Positions 16,579 to 25,755 of a stretch of 64,000 bases of DNA are shown one piece after another. Location: assembly GCA_002695025.1 (NCBI GenBank), contig NZNV01000013.1, positions 41,559-105,558 on the forward strand, given 5' to 3'. Each line of letters opens with the position of its first letter. The stretch's first letter is position 1. Both the position numbers and the translations under genes were made by a program. The notes beneath the pieces were generated by a model, which saw only the letters and a list, made by a program, of their open reading frames with translations, made no database searches and had not been told where the DNA came from. The stretch is from Owenweeksia sp. Its GTDB lineage: Bacteria > Bacteroidota > Bacteroidia > Flavobacteriales > Schleiferiaceae.

Positions 16579-18086
16579 TAAATCAGCTCGGGGTCTATAT
16601 CAATACCGGCAATAAATGCGCGGGCTTTAGCCATATCTGTGGCAATGATCCTGTCCCGCTCTATAAAGTCCACCTCACTCCTGAAGCTTTCGAGGAAAGA
16701 CTGCAGGAACGGTGAAGTATGGTCCTTGCGGAAAAACAAAGCCTGTGAAGCACAAATAAGTTCCACCGCCAATACCTTTTCCAGGTTATCCACCACTTTC
16801 CAGGCTTTGGTAGCTGCGTTGGCGCCCATACTCACATGATCCTCCTGCCCATTGGAAGAAACTATGGAATCCACGGAGGCCGGGGTACATAACTGCTTAT
16901 TCTGACTTACAATGGAAGCCGCGGTATACTGGGCTATCATTAAGCCGCTGTTGAGACCGGGAGCTGCCACCAGGAAAGGAGGCAGTTCGCGTTGCCCGCT
17001 CACCAACAGGTAGGTTCTTCTTTCGGATATATTGGCCAGTTCAGCCGTAGCAATGGCCATTTGATCCAGCGCCAGCGCCAGGGTTTGCCCGTGGAAATTA
17101 CCACCCGAAATAATGAGATCATCATCCGGGAAAATGGTTGGATTGTCTGTTACGGAATTGATCTCACGGGTAAACACCCTTTCCACATAATCCAGGGCAT
17201 CTTTACTGGCTCCGTGTACCTGTGGCATGCAACGGAAAGAATAGGGGTCCTGTACGTGGGATTTGGCTCTTTTGATCAGTTCACTGTCTTCCAGGAATTC
17301 CCGCACACGAGCTGCCGTTTTTAACTGTCCATTGTGGGCCCTTACCAGATGAATCAGTTCGTTAAAAGGCTCCGGCCGGCCGTCATAGGCCTCCAGGGAT
17401 AAGGTGCCGATAAGATCGGCCAGGTAGGAAAGCTTGCGCAGGCGTATCAGAGCCATCGTGCCATAGGCCGCCATAAACTGGGTACCATTGAGCATGGCCA
17501 GGCCCTCTTTGGACTGCAGGGTAACCGGCTCAATTCCTACCGATTTCAATACTTCAGCGGCTTCTTTTAGTTTGCCTTTATACACTACCTCTCCTTCTCC
17601 CATCAGGGGCAGGGTAAGATGGGCCAGTGGAGCCAGGTCTCCGGAAGCTCCCAGCGAACCTTGTTCATAAACCACCGGTAGTACACCCTGTCTGTAAAAA
17701 TCGAGCAGGCCCTCCACAAGCCTGGTGCGTACCCCCGAGTGACCATAGGATAAGGAGCGGGCTTTCAGCAGCAACATCATCCGAACCACCTCAGCGGGAA
17801 CTTGCTCACCCGCACCGCAGGCATGGGAACGCACCAGGTTTTCCTGCAGTGCTTCCAGGTCATGGCCTTCAATGCTAATGTTGTACAGCGATCCGAAACC
17901 GGTATTGATGCCGTAAATGGGATTTTTTTCCCGGGCCACCTTTTCATTGAGGTAGTCGCGGCACTTTTGGATCCGGGCGGCTGATTCCTCTGACAATCCT
18001 ATTGCTTGTCCGGATTCAAACCATTCAGCCAGTTCACGGAGGCTGATCTCACGGGGGCTGATCTCGTAATGTTTAGTGTCGGCCAT
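16575..18086 (-). CDS. hutH: histidine ammonia-lyase HutH
   Basis: HutH deaminates L-histidine to urocanate, the first step of histidine degradation to glutamate. The 503-residue product is of normal family length. It contains the Ala-Ser-Gly that cyclises into the MIO prosthetic group, within GSLGASGDLAPLAHL (about 146-148). Other conserved segments are YGINTGFG, QEDHVSMG and SGGNFHGQ. I chose the ATG at 18086 over a longer in-frame start at 18128, because the longer one would overlap hisS by 56 bp rather than 14 bp and add non-conserved residues. No hutU, hutI or hutG is adjacent. It directly follows hisS on the same strand. Confidence 0.92.
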   Translation of the reverse strand: MADTKHYEISPREISLRELAEWFESGQAIGLSEESAARIQKCRDYLNEKVAREKNPIYGINTGFGSLYNISIEGHDLEALQENLVRSHACGAGEQVPAEVVRMMLLLKARSLSYGHSGVRTRLVEGLLDFYRQGVLPVVYEQGSLGASGDLAPLAHLTLPLMGEGEVVYKGKLKEAAEVLKSVGIEPVTLQSKEGLAMLNGTQFMAAYGTMALIRLRKLSYLADLIGTLSLEAYDGRPEPFNELIHLVRAHNGQLKTAARVREFLEDSELIKRAKSHVQDPYSFRCMPQVHGASKDALDYVERVFTREINSVTDNPTIFPDDDLIISGGNFHGQTLALALDQMAIATAELANISERRTYLLVSGQRELPPFLVAAPGLNSGLMIAQYTAASIVSQNKQLCTPASVDSIVSSNGQEDHVSMGANAATKAWKVVDNLEKVLAVELICASQALFFRKDHTSPFLQSFLESFRSEVDFIERDRIIATDMAKARAFIAGIDIDPELIY

Positions 18087-19461
18087 AATCTGAAGAAGCG
18101 TTTTCGGTGAAATGTTGAAGTAATTCAATACGGCTTAAGGAGTGCTGCTCACCGCTATGCATGTGTTTTACGGTAAACTGTCCGCTTTTCATTTCCTCAC
18201 TGCCAATAAGCACTACATAGGGGATATTCTTTTTATTGGCAAAATCCATTTGTTTTCGCAGCTTACTGCTATCGGGATATACCTCAGCTTTTACCTGGAG
18301 ATCGCGCAATTCATTAGCCAGCTTCAGGGAGAAAAGCCCTTCCTGATCACCAAAGTTAATGAATAGCACCTCGGTGCCCTCGGCCTCCACATCGGGAAAC
18401 AAGCCCAGTTCTTCCATTACCAGGTAAATACGATCCAGACCAAAGGAGATACCGATACCGGAAAGACCCTTCATACCGAATATAGCGGTCAGATCATCGT
18501 AACGTCCGCCTCCGCCTACGGAACCCAGGTTTACATCCGGGGCCACCACCTCAAAGATGGCGCCTGTATAATAATCCAGGCCACGGGCCAGGGTAAGGTC
18601 AATCGCCAGGGGAGCTTCCGGATCACAATTCTCCAGCACAAAACGCAGTTCCTCCACGCCTTTTTTACCGGTCTCTGAGCCGGAGATCATCTCTTCTACC
18701 GCCTTCAGGATCTCTTTGGCCGAACCTTTTAAGCCGGCAATACGGCCAATGCCGTCCTGCACTTTCTGATCAAAACCTTTCTTCTCCAGTTCAGCTTTTA
18801 CACCTTCCAGGCCTACTTTATCCAGCTTGTCCAGGGCCACGGTAAAATCGGTAAGGCGATCACTGATACCCAAAGTCTCGGCAATACCAGCCAGCACTTT
18901 ACGGTTGTTGATCTTGATCTGCACCGGTACTTTCAGGCTGGCAAAAGCTTCCTGGTAAATGCGCACAAAATCCAGTTCCAGTAAAAGGGAATCGGAACCT
19001 ACGGCATCAGCATCACATTGGTAAAACTCACGAAAACGTCCTTTCTGCGGACGATCAGCCCGCCAGACCGGTTGTATCTGGTACCGCTTAAAGGGAAAGT
19101 GAATATCGTTCTGATTTTGCACCACAAAACGGGCAAAAGGAACGGTAAGGTCATACCGAAGTGCCATTTCTGATTTTTGAGGTAACCAAAAATCATATAT
19201 CTCATCAAGTGCTACCTTTTTTTTGTCGGAAAGCTTATCCCGAAGAGATTTATTGCTTCTTATCTTATATATCAATTTGTCACCTTCCTCTCCATATTTA
19301 CCAGTTAAGGTTTCCACATTCTCCATGGCCGGAGTTTCGATGGGCGCAAATCCGTACTTCTTAAAAACCTTTTTGAGGATGTCCAGGATGTATTCGCGCC
19401 TGAGCATGGTTTCAGGCAACATATCCCGGGTACCTTTAGGCAGCGATGGTTTTACCGACAT
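18073..19461 (-). CDS. hisS: histidine--tRNA ligase HisS
   Basis: The 462-residue protein is a class II aminoacyl-tRNA synthetase that charges tRNA-His. Visible landmarks are LPKGTRDMLP at the N-terminus, motif 2 around FREFYQCDADAVG, and the histidine-specific LARGLDYYTGAIFEV. The C-terminal anticodon-binding domain includes VYPDSSKLRKQMDFA. It has a small insertion compared with the ~420-residue enterobacterial enzyme, within the range seen in this phylum. The last 14 bp overlap the hutH start. A promoter-like TTG-N19-TAATTTTA lies at 19485-19514. Confidence 0.94.
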   Translation of the reverse strand: MSVKPSLPKGTRDMLPETMLRREYILDILKKVFKKYGFAPIETPAMENVETLTGKYGEEGDKLIYKIRSNKSLRDKLSDKKKVALDEIYDFWLPQKSEMALRYDLTVPFARFVVQNQNDIHFPFKRYQIQPVWRADRPQKGRFREFYQCDADAVGSDSLLLELDFVRIYQEAFASLKVPVQIKINNRKVLAGIAETLGISDRLTDFTVALDKLDKVGLEGVKAELEKKGFDQKVQDGIGRIAGLKGSAKEILKAVEEMISGSETGKKGVEELRFVLENCDPEAPLAIDLTLARGLDYYTGAIFEVVAPDVNLGSVGGGGRYDDLTAIFGMKGLSGIGISFGLDRIYLVMEELGLFPDVEAEGTEVLFINFGDQEGLFSLKLANELRDLQVKAEVYPDSSKLRKQMDFANKKNIPYVVLIGSEEMKSGQFTVKHMHSGEQHSLSRIELLQHFTENASSDYGRH

Positions 19462-19484
19462 AGTGCAATTTTTGTAAGAGCCGG

Positions 19485-19514
19485 TAAAATTAGAGGAAAT
19501 TGAGCGACTGCCAA
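19485..19514 (-). promoter_or_regulatory. candidate hisS promoter (TTG-N19-TAATTTTA)
   Basis: Read on the minus strand, TTG (19514-19512) and TAATTTTA (19492-19485) are separated by exactly 19 nt. The -7 box has one mismatch (last G to A) to TAnnTTTG. It lies 23 nt upstream of the hisS ATG. Confidence 0.5.
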
Positions 19515-19532
19515 GAATAAAAGCCGCGCTGT

Positions 19533-19721
19533 TTAGTCCACTTCGTCCGTATCTTTTCTACGCTTGAGCATACCGGTACCGGAGGTAAAGAAGATAATCC
19601 CCAGTATGGCCATAGCCCAGGCATTAATGGCAATCAGGTTTTGCCCAAAGATACCGATGAGCCCAAAGATGAGGCCGAGAGCCCCCACGATGAGCAGTAC
19701 TAAACCGATTATTTTGATCAT
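19533..19721 (-). CDS. small two-helix membrane protein
   Basis: The 62-residue product starting at ATG 19721 (MIKIIGLVLLIVGALG) has two hydrophobic segments, about 3-25 and 31-50. A short charged tail follows, KRRKDTDEVD, so the ends probably face the cytoplasm. A longer reading frame upstream (to 19784) would run into the J-domain gene and adds an unlikely sequence. I do not recognise a specific family; proteins of this size and composition are common in this phylum, and the function is unknown. It follows the J-domain gene with 41 bp between them. Confidence 0.6.
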   Translation of the reverse strand: MIKIIGLVLLIVGALGLIFGLIGIFGQNLIAINAWAMAILGIIFFTSGTGMLKRRKDTDEVD

Positions 19722-19762
19722 ATCAGGTGTTTTTGAAGTAACCTGACAGTATTTTAAAAAGT

Positions 19763-20686
19763 TCAGTCGGCCTCGCCACGGCACTGCTTTATAAGGCCCT
19801 GAAAGGTGTCACTATGGCTCATCAAATACCAACGTAAGCTGTTGTGCCCCAGGTTTTCCAGGAAAAAGCTATCGCGGTGCAACACCATACTTAAACCATT
19901 AAATTCATACTCCTGGAAGATGAGCAGAGTAAGGCAATCCGCCCTTAGCTTAAGGACTTCCGGTGAAATATCCGTTCCTTCTTCCCGCAGCCACTGTTGC
20001 AAGGCATTGGATACGGATAGCATATAACGGTTAAAGGTTTCAGCCGACATTTTTCGATAATTGAGGCGGTGAAAATCCGGGTTGCCCTCCTGGTAGATCA
20101 ATTCAAACTCATCGCCTATTTCCAGGGGCAAACCTTCATCGGTAAGCATGGTAAATCCGTCACGGCTCACGTAATCACGTTCTTCACGCACCTCATCGTT
20201 CACCTCAAACTGGTAGAGCACCCGGTTCTGGCCCACCCCCACTACGGTAGCAGTGGTGTACACCGGGGCATTGTCGATCATCAGGTCCTTATACCAGCCC
20301 CAACCCCAGCTTAAGGTAAAATACATAACCACCAGCCCTATCAGCAAATAAATAGCCTGGGTATACTGCCGTGCCTGTTCCTTTTCACGTTCCTTACGCA
20401 GCTTATACACACGCTCACGGTATTTGGCTTTGGCCTGCTGGCGGGCCCATTCTACCATTACTTCAGCGGCCTTGCGAAGATCTTCTTCACTGAACTTCTT
20501 TTTCTGGTACTCCCGGATCCCCATCAGGTATTCATAGGCCTCCAGCACCTCCAGAAACTTATCACGCGCCTCGGCTCCAGGGTTTACATCCGGGTGGTAT
20601 TTCATAGCCAGCCTGCGGTACGCCTTTTTAATGGCATCTTTATCCGCCCCGGGTTCCAGTCCTAATATTTGGTAATAGTGGTTCAT
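19763..20686 (-). CDS. membrane-anchored J-domain (DnaJ-like) protein
   Basis: I start the gene at ATG 20686 ([15 protein letters not shown]), where the J domain begins; the upstream extension is not family-like. The 307-residue protein has a J domain at about residues 2-65 with the essential HPD tripeptide in [11 protein letters not shown] basic linker follows, then one membrane helix at about 117-137 ([13 protein letters not shown]). The soluble C-terminal region of about 170 residues is one I cannot classify. J domains stimulate the ATPase of Hsp70 (DnaK). There is no Cys-rich zinc domain or glycine-rich region, so it is not DnaJ itself; it may recruit DnaK to the membrane. Confidence 0.78.
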   Translation of the reverse strand: MNHYYQILGLEPGADKDAIKKAYRRLAMKYHPDVNPGAEARDKFLEVLEAYEYLMGIREYQKKKFSEEDLRKAAEVMVEWARQQAKAKYRERVYKLRKEREKEQARQYTQAIYLLIGLVVMYFTLSWGWGWYKDLMIDNAPVYTTATVVGVGQNRVLYQFEVNDEVREERDYVSRDGFTMLTDEGLPLEIGDEFELIYQEGNPDFHRLNYRKMSAETFNRYMLSVSNALQQWLREEGTDISPEVLKLRADCLTLLIFQEYEFNGLSMVLHRDSFFLENLGHNSLRWYLMSHSDTFQGLIKQCRGEAD

Positions 20687-20771
20687 GTAATAATGGCGAA
20701 AAATACAAAAGCCGTGGCTGTTTACGCAGAACATATAGGGCTGCCTTTTGTCTTTTCCTAAAACTAACGCT

Positions 20772-21686
20772 ATGGACTATGCTTCCATTTTACGGGAGAT
20801 CGAAAAGGAGATCAATCTGAACCAGACACGGGGCCAGGTAGCCAGCTACATTCCTGAACTGGCCCGGATCAATCCCCAGAAATACGGTTTACACCTGGCC
20901 TGTATGAACGGTGACGATTTTCACCTGGGTGACCATACGGAGAAATTTTCCATACAAAGTATTTCCAAGGTCCTCAGCCTTTCCCTGGCCATGTCAAAAT
21001 TAGGCGTGCGCCTGTGGCAAAGGGTGGATGTGGAGCCTTCCGGCAACCCCTTCAATTCCTTGATACAACTGGAACAGGAAGACGGCATTCCCCGTAACCC
21101 TCTGATCAACAGCGGAGCCATTGTTATTGCAGATATACTGGTGAGCATCCTGGACAACCCCAAAAAGGATTTCCTGGAGTTTGTGCGCCTGCTGGCGGGT
21201 AATGATGACATCCATTTTAACGAAGATGTAGCGCGGTCCGAGCAGGACCACGGCTACCGGAACTATGCCCTGGCCAATATGCTGAAGTCGTATGACAATC
21301 TACACAATGACGTAGAGGATGTGCTGGATTTTTATTTCCACCAGTGTAGCATTGAAATGAGCTGTGCGGAACTAGCACATACTTTTTTACTGTTTGCCAA
21401 TGAAGGTGTAATCTGCCAATCCAAAAAGCGCATGCTTACCCGCCTGCAAACCAAACGGGTAAACTCACTGATGCAAACCTGCGGTTTTTATGACGAGGCG
21501 GGTGAATTTTCCTTCCTGGTGGGCCTACCCGGTAAAAGTGGTGTGGGTGGCGGCATTGTAGCAGTACATCCCGGGGAATATAGCGTAGCGGTGTGGAGCC
21601 CAAGACTGAATAAGAAAGGGAACTCCGTATTGGGGATGAAAACCCTGGAGCTGCTTACCACCAAAACGGGAAAGTCTATTTTTTAG
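20772..21686 (+). CDS. glsA: glutaminase A
   Basis: The 304-residue protein matches the serine-dependent glutaminase family. That family hydrolyses glutamine to glutamate and ammonia in the cytoplasm. I use the ATG at 20772 ([14 protein letters not shown]), the usual beginning for the family; an in-frame TTG 24 nt upstream is less likely. The active-site Ser-X-X-Lys is visible in [12 protein letters not shown] (Ser about 62, Lys about 65). Other conserved stretches are [19 protein letters not shown] and [16 protein letters not shown]. It diverges from the J-domain gene with an 85-bp intergenic region and is followed by a transporter gene on the same strand. Confidence 0.9.
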   Translation: MDYASILREIEKEINLNQTRGQVASYIPELARINPQKYGLHLACMNGDDFHLGDHTEKFSIQSISKVLSLSLAMSKLGVRLWQRVDVEPSGNPFNSLIQLEQEDGIPRNPLINSGAIVIADILVSILDNPKKDFLEFVRLLAGNDDIHFNEDVARSEQDHGYRNYALANMLKSYDNLHNDVEDVLDFYFHQCSIEMSCAELAHTFLLFANEGVICQSKKRMLTRLQTKRVNSLMQTCGFYDEAGEFSFLVGLPGKSGVGGGIVAVHPGEYSVAVWSPRLNKKGNSVLGMKTLELLTTKTGKSIF

Positions 21687-21757
21687 ATCAGGCAGTCAGC
21701 TATGTGGCCGTTCCGGGGCCGGAAAATAACTATATTCCGCGCTGCTTAAATTCAAGT

Positions 21758-22675
21758 ATGGAGAACGAGATCGATTCCATCCGGTTGAACTTTGACCAGA
21801 ACGGGCTTTTTGTACTGAATATCTGCCTGGCGGTGGTAATGTTCGGAGTGGCCCTGGGCCTCAGCCTACAGGACTTTAGAAACATTATTAAAGCCCCCAA
21901 ACCCGCATTGGTGGGTATCACTTCGCAATTCCTGTTACTTCCTTTACTCACCTTTTTACTGGTGCTGATCATTCGCCCGGAACCCAGCCTGGCTTTGGGA
22001 ATGATATTGTTGGCTGCCTGCCCGGGTGGCAACATCTCCAATTTTATGAGCCAGCTGGCAGGCGGTAACTCAGCATTATCGGTTACACTTACCGCCTTTT
22101 CAACGGTACTGGCCATTATCTTCACCCCCCTGAACCTACAGTTCTGGGGAAGCCTCTACCCTCCCACCCTGGCTATCCTGGAAAAAGTAAGTATTGACCC
22201 GATGGAAGTATTCCAGACCATTGTACTGATATTGGGAATACCCCTGGTAGCCGGAATGCTGGTGAATTACTGGAAACCCAACTTATCCAAAGTGTTGAGC
22301 CGTATTTTAAAACCTTTGTCCATTGCCATATTCATTGGCCTGGTGATCGCAGCTTTTGCCAAAAACACGGATATCTTCACCAATCACATTCATCACGTGG
22401 TATTTCTTGTATTTATCCACAATGCTGTGGCGCTCTCCAGTGGTTTTTTCATGGGCAGGATTACGGGCCTTGACGTCCGTGACTGCCGCACCCTGGCCAT
22501 TGAAACCGGTATACAGAATTCAGGGCTGGGGCTATTGCTGATCTTCAGTTTTTTTGAAGGGCTGGGCGGCATGGCCTTAATTGCCGGTTGGTGGAGCATC
22601 TGGCACATCGTGGCCGGCCTGAGCCTTTCCTTTTTCTGGAATGCACGCAAGAGTTCGGTAACAAGCCTATCCTAG
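21758..22675 (+). CDS. bile acid:sodium symporter (BASS) family transporter
   Basis: The 305-residue protein, starting at ATG 21758, is hydrophobic with about nine or ten membrane segments. It carries BASS-family landmarks: VALGLSLQDF near the N-terminus, LAACPGGNISNFMSQLAGGNSALSV (the unwound substrate and sodium site region), and the later TGIQNSGLGL motif. Members import organic anions such as bile acids, pantoate or 2-keto acids with sodium; the substrate here is unknown. It lies 71 bp after glsA and may be co-transcribed with it. The stop codon is shared with the convergent DUF3667 gene in the palindrome CTAG (22672-22675). Confidence 0.85.
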   Translation: MENEIDSIRLNFDQNGLFVLNICLAVVMFGVALGLSLQDFRNIIKAPKPALVGITSQFLLLPLLTFLLVLIIRPEPSLALGMILLAACPGGNISNFMSQLAGGNSALSVTLTAFSTVLAIIFTPLNLQFWGSLYPPTLAILEKVSIDPMEVFQTIVLILGIPLVAGMLVNYWKPNLSKVLSRILKPLSIAIFIGLVIAAFAKNTDIFTNHIHHVVFLVFIHNAVALSSGFFMGRITGLDVRDCRTLAIETGIQNSGLGLLLIFSFFEGLGGMALIAGWWSIWHIVAGLSLSFFWNARKSSVTSLS

Positions 22676-23478
22676 GCAGCCCCGGCAGGAGCCAGGCCTT
22701 TCAGGTCCTCTGGTGTTAATGACGAGAGGTAAATGAGCAGTACTATCGTTATAACCAGCATAAAACCGATCATGAATACGGTAAATGAAAAGAGTGATTT
22801 GAAGAAGAGTATCACCCAGTTTTGCGGGAAAAGGCTTCTGTATACATAGGTCTGGTATATAAAGGTAAGCGGCATGGTGAAGAAGGCAGCAATGCCAAAA
22901 TGTTCTATTGAAACGATCATAAAAGGTGACAATATGAGGCTCATCAGGCTGATAGCCCCATACATATAAGCTCCGATCACCAGGTGTTCCGCATAGTTAT
23001 AACCCTTTTTACGAAATACCAGCCAACTGCCAAATGCCATGGCCGGCAGGGCCAACAGCATGAATATGTTCATGTAGGAATAATAGATATGCATGAAACT
23101 ATCCATTGCCGGGCTGGTATTGGGAGTAGTGCCCATCTGGTCATTCACATTCTTCTGGATCTTTTCATAAAAGCCGGTGGATACAAAAAACAATACCTGT
23201 AGGGTTAACCAGAAGAATACAAAGCGGAACGGATGAAAATAAGGTACCGTAACCCCTCGTATAAAATCACGGATTACTTTACCCGGGTTGCGGAACATAA
23301 GCCAGGAAGTGGCCCAAAGACCACGGTCTATATTAGTGAGCGATTGAAAGAGATGGGACAGGCTATGGCGCAGGGTGATCCGTTTATCAATAAATTTTTG
23401 ACCACATTCAGGGCAAAAATTCCCGTTGAAAGGATTATTACAGTTCTTACAGGCACGGCTGGCAGATAGTGCGTCCAT
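22672..23478 (-). CDS. DUF3667 domain-containing membrane protein
   Basis: The 268-residue protein starts with a zinc-ribbon-like pair of CxxC motifs (CKNCNNPFNGNFCPECGQ). Next comes the DUF3667 signature ITLRHSLSHLFQSLTNIDRGLWATSWLMFRNPGKVI, then PYFHPFRFVFFW. About five hydrophobic segments follow (from about 88 to the C-terminus). The family is widespread in Bacteroidota and has no assigned function. It lies 33 bp downstream of menE on the same strand and could be the last gene of the menaquinone operon. Its TAG stop overlaps the convergent transporter TAG at CTAG. Confidence 0.8.
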   Translation of the reverse strand: MDALSASRACKNCNNPFNGNFCPECGQKFIDKRITLRHSLSHLFQSLTNIDRGLWATSWLMFRNPGKVIRDFIRGVTVPYFHPFRFVFFWLTLQVLFFVSTGFYEKIQKNVNDQMGTTPNTSPAMDSFMHIYYSYMNIFMLLALPAMAFGSWLVFRKKGYNYAEHLVIGAYMYGAISLMSLILSPFMIVSIEHFGIAAFFTMPLTFIYQTYVYRSLFPQNWVILFFKSLFSFTVFMIGFMLVITIVLLIYLSSLTPEDLKGLAPAGAA

Positions 23479-23511
23479 CAAGCTATTGGTATTGATACAG
23501 ACTAAAATAAT

Positions 23512-24537
23512 TTAAATTTTCAAAAGCGTTTGGGGTCGGTTGAGTTTACCGTTAGCGGTATACTCAAATTTTGGGACCACCTTGATTTCCTTAGGTATTT
23601 CGTAACGGTCCAACTTTGAAAAACGCGCTTGTAACTCACCGATGTCTGTGATATCAGGCCCTTCTATCAACAATACCAACTTTTCACCCAAGGTATTATC
23701 CGGCACACCAGCTAAAAAAAAAGAGTGGTGCCACTCCCCTATCTTTTGTTCTATGAATTCAGGGTAAAGCTTCACGCCTCCGCTGTTCACTACATTATCA
23801 TAGCGGCCCAACCATTGGAAAGAGGTGTTGGTCACAAGTTCCACTACATCGTTGGTCACCAGGTTTTCCACACCAATATCGGGTGAGTTGATAATGAGGC
23901 ACTGCCGCTCATCCACCGAAAAGCGGACTCCGGGCATAGCCTGGAACACATCATCATCCGGCCCGTTAACCCTGCGCATAGCCACGTGAGAAATGGTCTC
24001 CGTCATACCGTAGGTATGCCAGATCTCCCCGGCATGGTCTTTCAGCTTTTGCTCCAGTTCAGGAGGTATAGCTCCCCCTCCGATGATCAGTTTGTGCACC
24101 CGGTGCAGTTGGGTAAGCGAATGCGTAACCTGGTAGGGTACCATGGCGGCAAAATCAAAATTTCCTTCCAACTCTTCCAGGGGACTGGCCTGCGGGCTAA
24201 CCATGTGAAGATCAAGATCACCTTCCCACCAGCGTATCAGCATCATTAATCCGCCAATGCGCTCCGGAGGGAGGCACAGAAGTGAACGGCTGCCCGCCTC
24301 CAGCTTTAGGAAATTCAAGGTTTTACTAGCCGAGGCCCGCATGTGTTCCTTGTATAAACGTATAAGCTTTGGGCTACCAGTGGAACCGGATGTAGCGATC
24401 TCCATAAAATCCTTTTCCGATAAAAAATCTTTAAAGAGGGTTTCTGCTACAGACCCATTGGTCGTGTTTTCGAATTTTACAGCACTGGAATACAACAACC
24501 TACCGTTTAACCGGACTTTTTTTTCGTTTATACCCAA
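23512..24537 (-). CDS. menE: o-succinylbenzoate--CoA ligase MenE (short form)
   Basis: The 341-residue AMP-forming ligase carries the P-loop-like SGSTGSPKLIRL (about 51-62), the YGMTETISH motif and GRYDNVVNSGGVKLYPE of the hinge. The catalytic Lys is in TANGKLNRPQTL at the C-terminus. It is shorter than the 450-500-residue E. coli and Bacillus enzymes and seems to lack most of the N-terminal subdomain, as in other Bacteroidota. The start appears to be TTG at 24537, since no upstream ATG is in frame. MenE activates o-succinylbenzoate with ATP and CoA. It follows menC but is separated from it by a terminator-like hairpin. A second hairpin (TAAGCC-N6-GGCTTA, 24587-24604) lies in its leader. Confidence 0.85.
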   Translation of the reverse strand: MGINEKKVRLNGRLLYSSAVKFENTTNGSVAETLFKDFLSEKDFMEIATSGSTGSPKLIRLYKEHMRASASKTLNFLKLEAGSRSLLCLPPERIGGLMMLIRWWEGDLDLHMVSPQASPLEELEGNFDFAAMVPYQVTHSLTQLHRVHKLIIGGGAIPPELEQKLKDHAGEIWHTYGMTETISHVAMRRVNGPDDDVFQAMPGVRFSVDERQCLIINSPDIGVENLVTNDVVELVTNTSFQWLGRYDNVVNSGGVKLYPEFIEQKIGEWHHSFFLAGVPDNTLGEKLVLLIEGPDITDIGELQARFSKLDRYEIPKEIKVVPKFEYTANGKLNRPQTLLKI

Positions 24538-24615
24538 CCCTTTATTGTTTTATAGCGTAAGCATTGGTACAGTTCCTATTTCTATATAAGCCGAAAGTGG
24601 CTTACCCTGTTTTAG

Positions 24616-24646
24616 AAAAGCGCCTCACCGCAAGGAAGGTGCTTTT
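24616..24646 (-). terminator. hairpin terminator between menC and menE
   Basis: AAAAGCGCCT (24616-24625) pairs with AGGTGCTTTT (24637-24646) with one G-U, around an 11-nt loop. Read from menC, the stem is followed by only a short TTTTC tract, so it is probably leaky. It would attenuate transcription into menE rather than stop it. On the plus strand it has a longer T-run, but no plus-strand gene precedes it. Confidence 0.5.
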
Positions 24647-24658
24647 TTAATTTAATCC

Positions 24659-25693
24659 CTATCCAAAATTAATTTCCCAGGCGGCCGTAGGATCGTACCC
24701 TATCCTTCCTCCTTCAACATACAGCGGGCTTTTAAAATTATTGGTATAGAGGCTGCCGGTTCCCAACCCCGAAGGCATGGGGTTATCCAAAGTGGCATTC
24801 CATTGGGCAATGGCATTTAAACCAATATTGCTTTCCAAAGCGCTGGTTACCCACCACCCGGCTCCGAACTCTTCGGACAGGGCTATCCATTCTTCACTTT
24901 CCTGGAAACCACCGATAAAGCTTGGTTTCAAAATAATATACTGCGGCCGTATGGTGCTGATCAGCTTTCGCCTGTTCTTTTCTTCAAAAACTCCGATCAA
25001 CTCCTCGTCCAGCGCTATGGGTAAGGGTGTAGCCTCACAAAGGCTGGCCATTTCATGCCATTGCCCTTTTTTAATGGGCTGTTCAATGGAATGGATTTGT
25101 AAAGCTGCCAGCCGCTCCAGCTTATGTAAAGCTTCTGCAGCACCAAAGGCTCCGTTGGCATCTACCCGCAGTTCCAGCTCATCAGCGCTATATTCCTGGC
25201 GTACGGATTGGAGTATCCTGAGTTCATCTTCAAAATCCACCGCACCTACCTTCATTTTGAGTACGGTAAAGCCCTCTTTCAGCCGCTTGCGTACCTGCTC
25301 CTTCATAAAATCCACCGAGCCCATCCATATCAAACCATTGATAGACTGGGTGGTTTCACCTTGGGTAAAAGGGGTTTCAAACAGCACGTGATCCCTGGTT
25401 TCCAAGTCACGAAATGCCATTTCCAAGCCAAATTGTAGGGAAGGAAACTCCTGTAAATCCCCCATCAGTTTGGCAAAGGGCTGATGAAGATGGTTGACGA
25501 GATAATTGAGCTGTGCTTCGTAATCGGGCCTATCATCGGCACTGAGACCATGGAGCATCCCGCATTCACCGATGCCAGTCTTACCGTTCTGTTCCAGTAT
25601 CAGAAAATAGGAATTCTTGGTTCTCAATACCCCGCGACTGGTGCCACTGGGTTGTTTGAACTGCAAAGTATATTTTTTCCAGGAGGCCTTCAT
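24659..25693 (-). CDS. menC: o-succinylbenzoate synthase MenC (enolase superfamily)
   Basis: The 344-residue enolase-superfamily protein (starting at ATG 25693; an in-frame TTG at 25711 would add six residues) shows the catalytic set of the family. These are the KMK lysine motif in FTVLKMKVGAVDFEDE, the metal ligands in RVDANGAF, SIEQPI and ALDEEL, and a later Lys in YIILKPSFIGG. MenC dehydrates SHCHC to o-succinylbenzoate. The dipeptide epimerases share this fold, but the position between menA and menE in a men cluster supports MenC. A TACCTTTG box lies five bases before the ATG. Confidence 0.85.
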   Translation of the reverse strand: MKASWKKYTLQFKQPSGTSRGVLRTKNSYFLILEQNGKTGIGECGMLHGLSADDRPDYEAQLNYLVNHLHQPFAKLMGDLQEFPSLQFGLEMAFRDLETRDHVLFETPFTQGETTQSINGLIWMGSVDFMKEQVRKRLKEGFTVLKMKVGAVDFEDELRILQSVRQEYSADELELRVDANGAFGAAEALHKLERLAALQIHSIEQPIKKGQWHEMASLCEATPLPIALDEELIGVFEEKNRRKLISTIRPQYIILKPSFIGGFQESEEWIALSEEFGAGWWVTSALESNIGLNAIAQWNATLDNPMPSGLGTGSLYTNNFKSPLYVEGGRIGYDPTAAWEINFG

Positions 25694-25698
25694 CAGGC

Positions 25699-25706
25699 CA
25701 AAGGTA
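25699..25706 (-). promoter_or_regulatory. TACCTTTG -7 element five bases before menC ATG
   Basis: On the minus strand TACCTTTG (25706-25699) fits TAnnTTTG exactly and is followed by GCCTG and the ATG at 25693. It would give an internal, nearly leaderless menC transcript. The -33 region (CTTT) is only a partial match. Confidence 0.4.
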
Positions 25707-25755
25707 GGCAATAAGGTATTTGCTAAAAGTAAAGCTCACCCGCAGAATAACGGCA

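Noticed and set aside
24587..24604. TAAGCC-N6-GGCTTA hairpin upstream of menE as a riboswitch or terminator
   Set aside because: Stem of six pairs without a T-run on the relevant side and no match to a known riboswitch; kept only as a note under menE.
24777..25391. 204-residue plus-strand frame over menC
   Set aside because: Low-complexity Ser-rich shadow of menC; menC has its full catalytic set.
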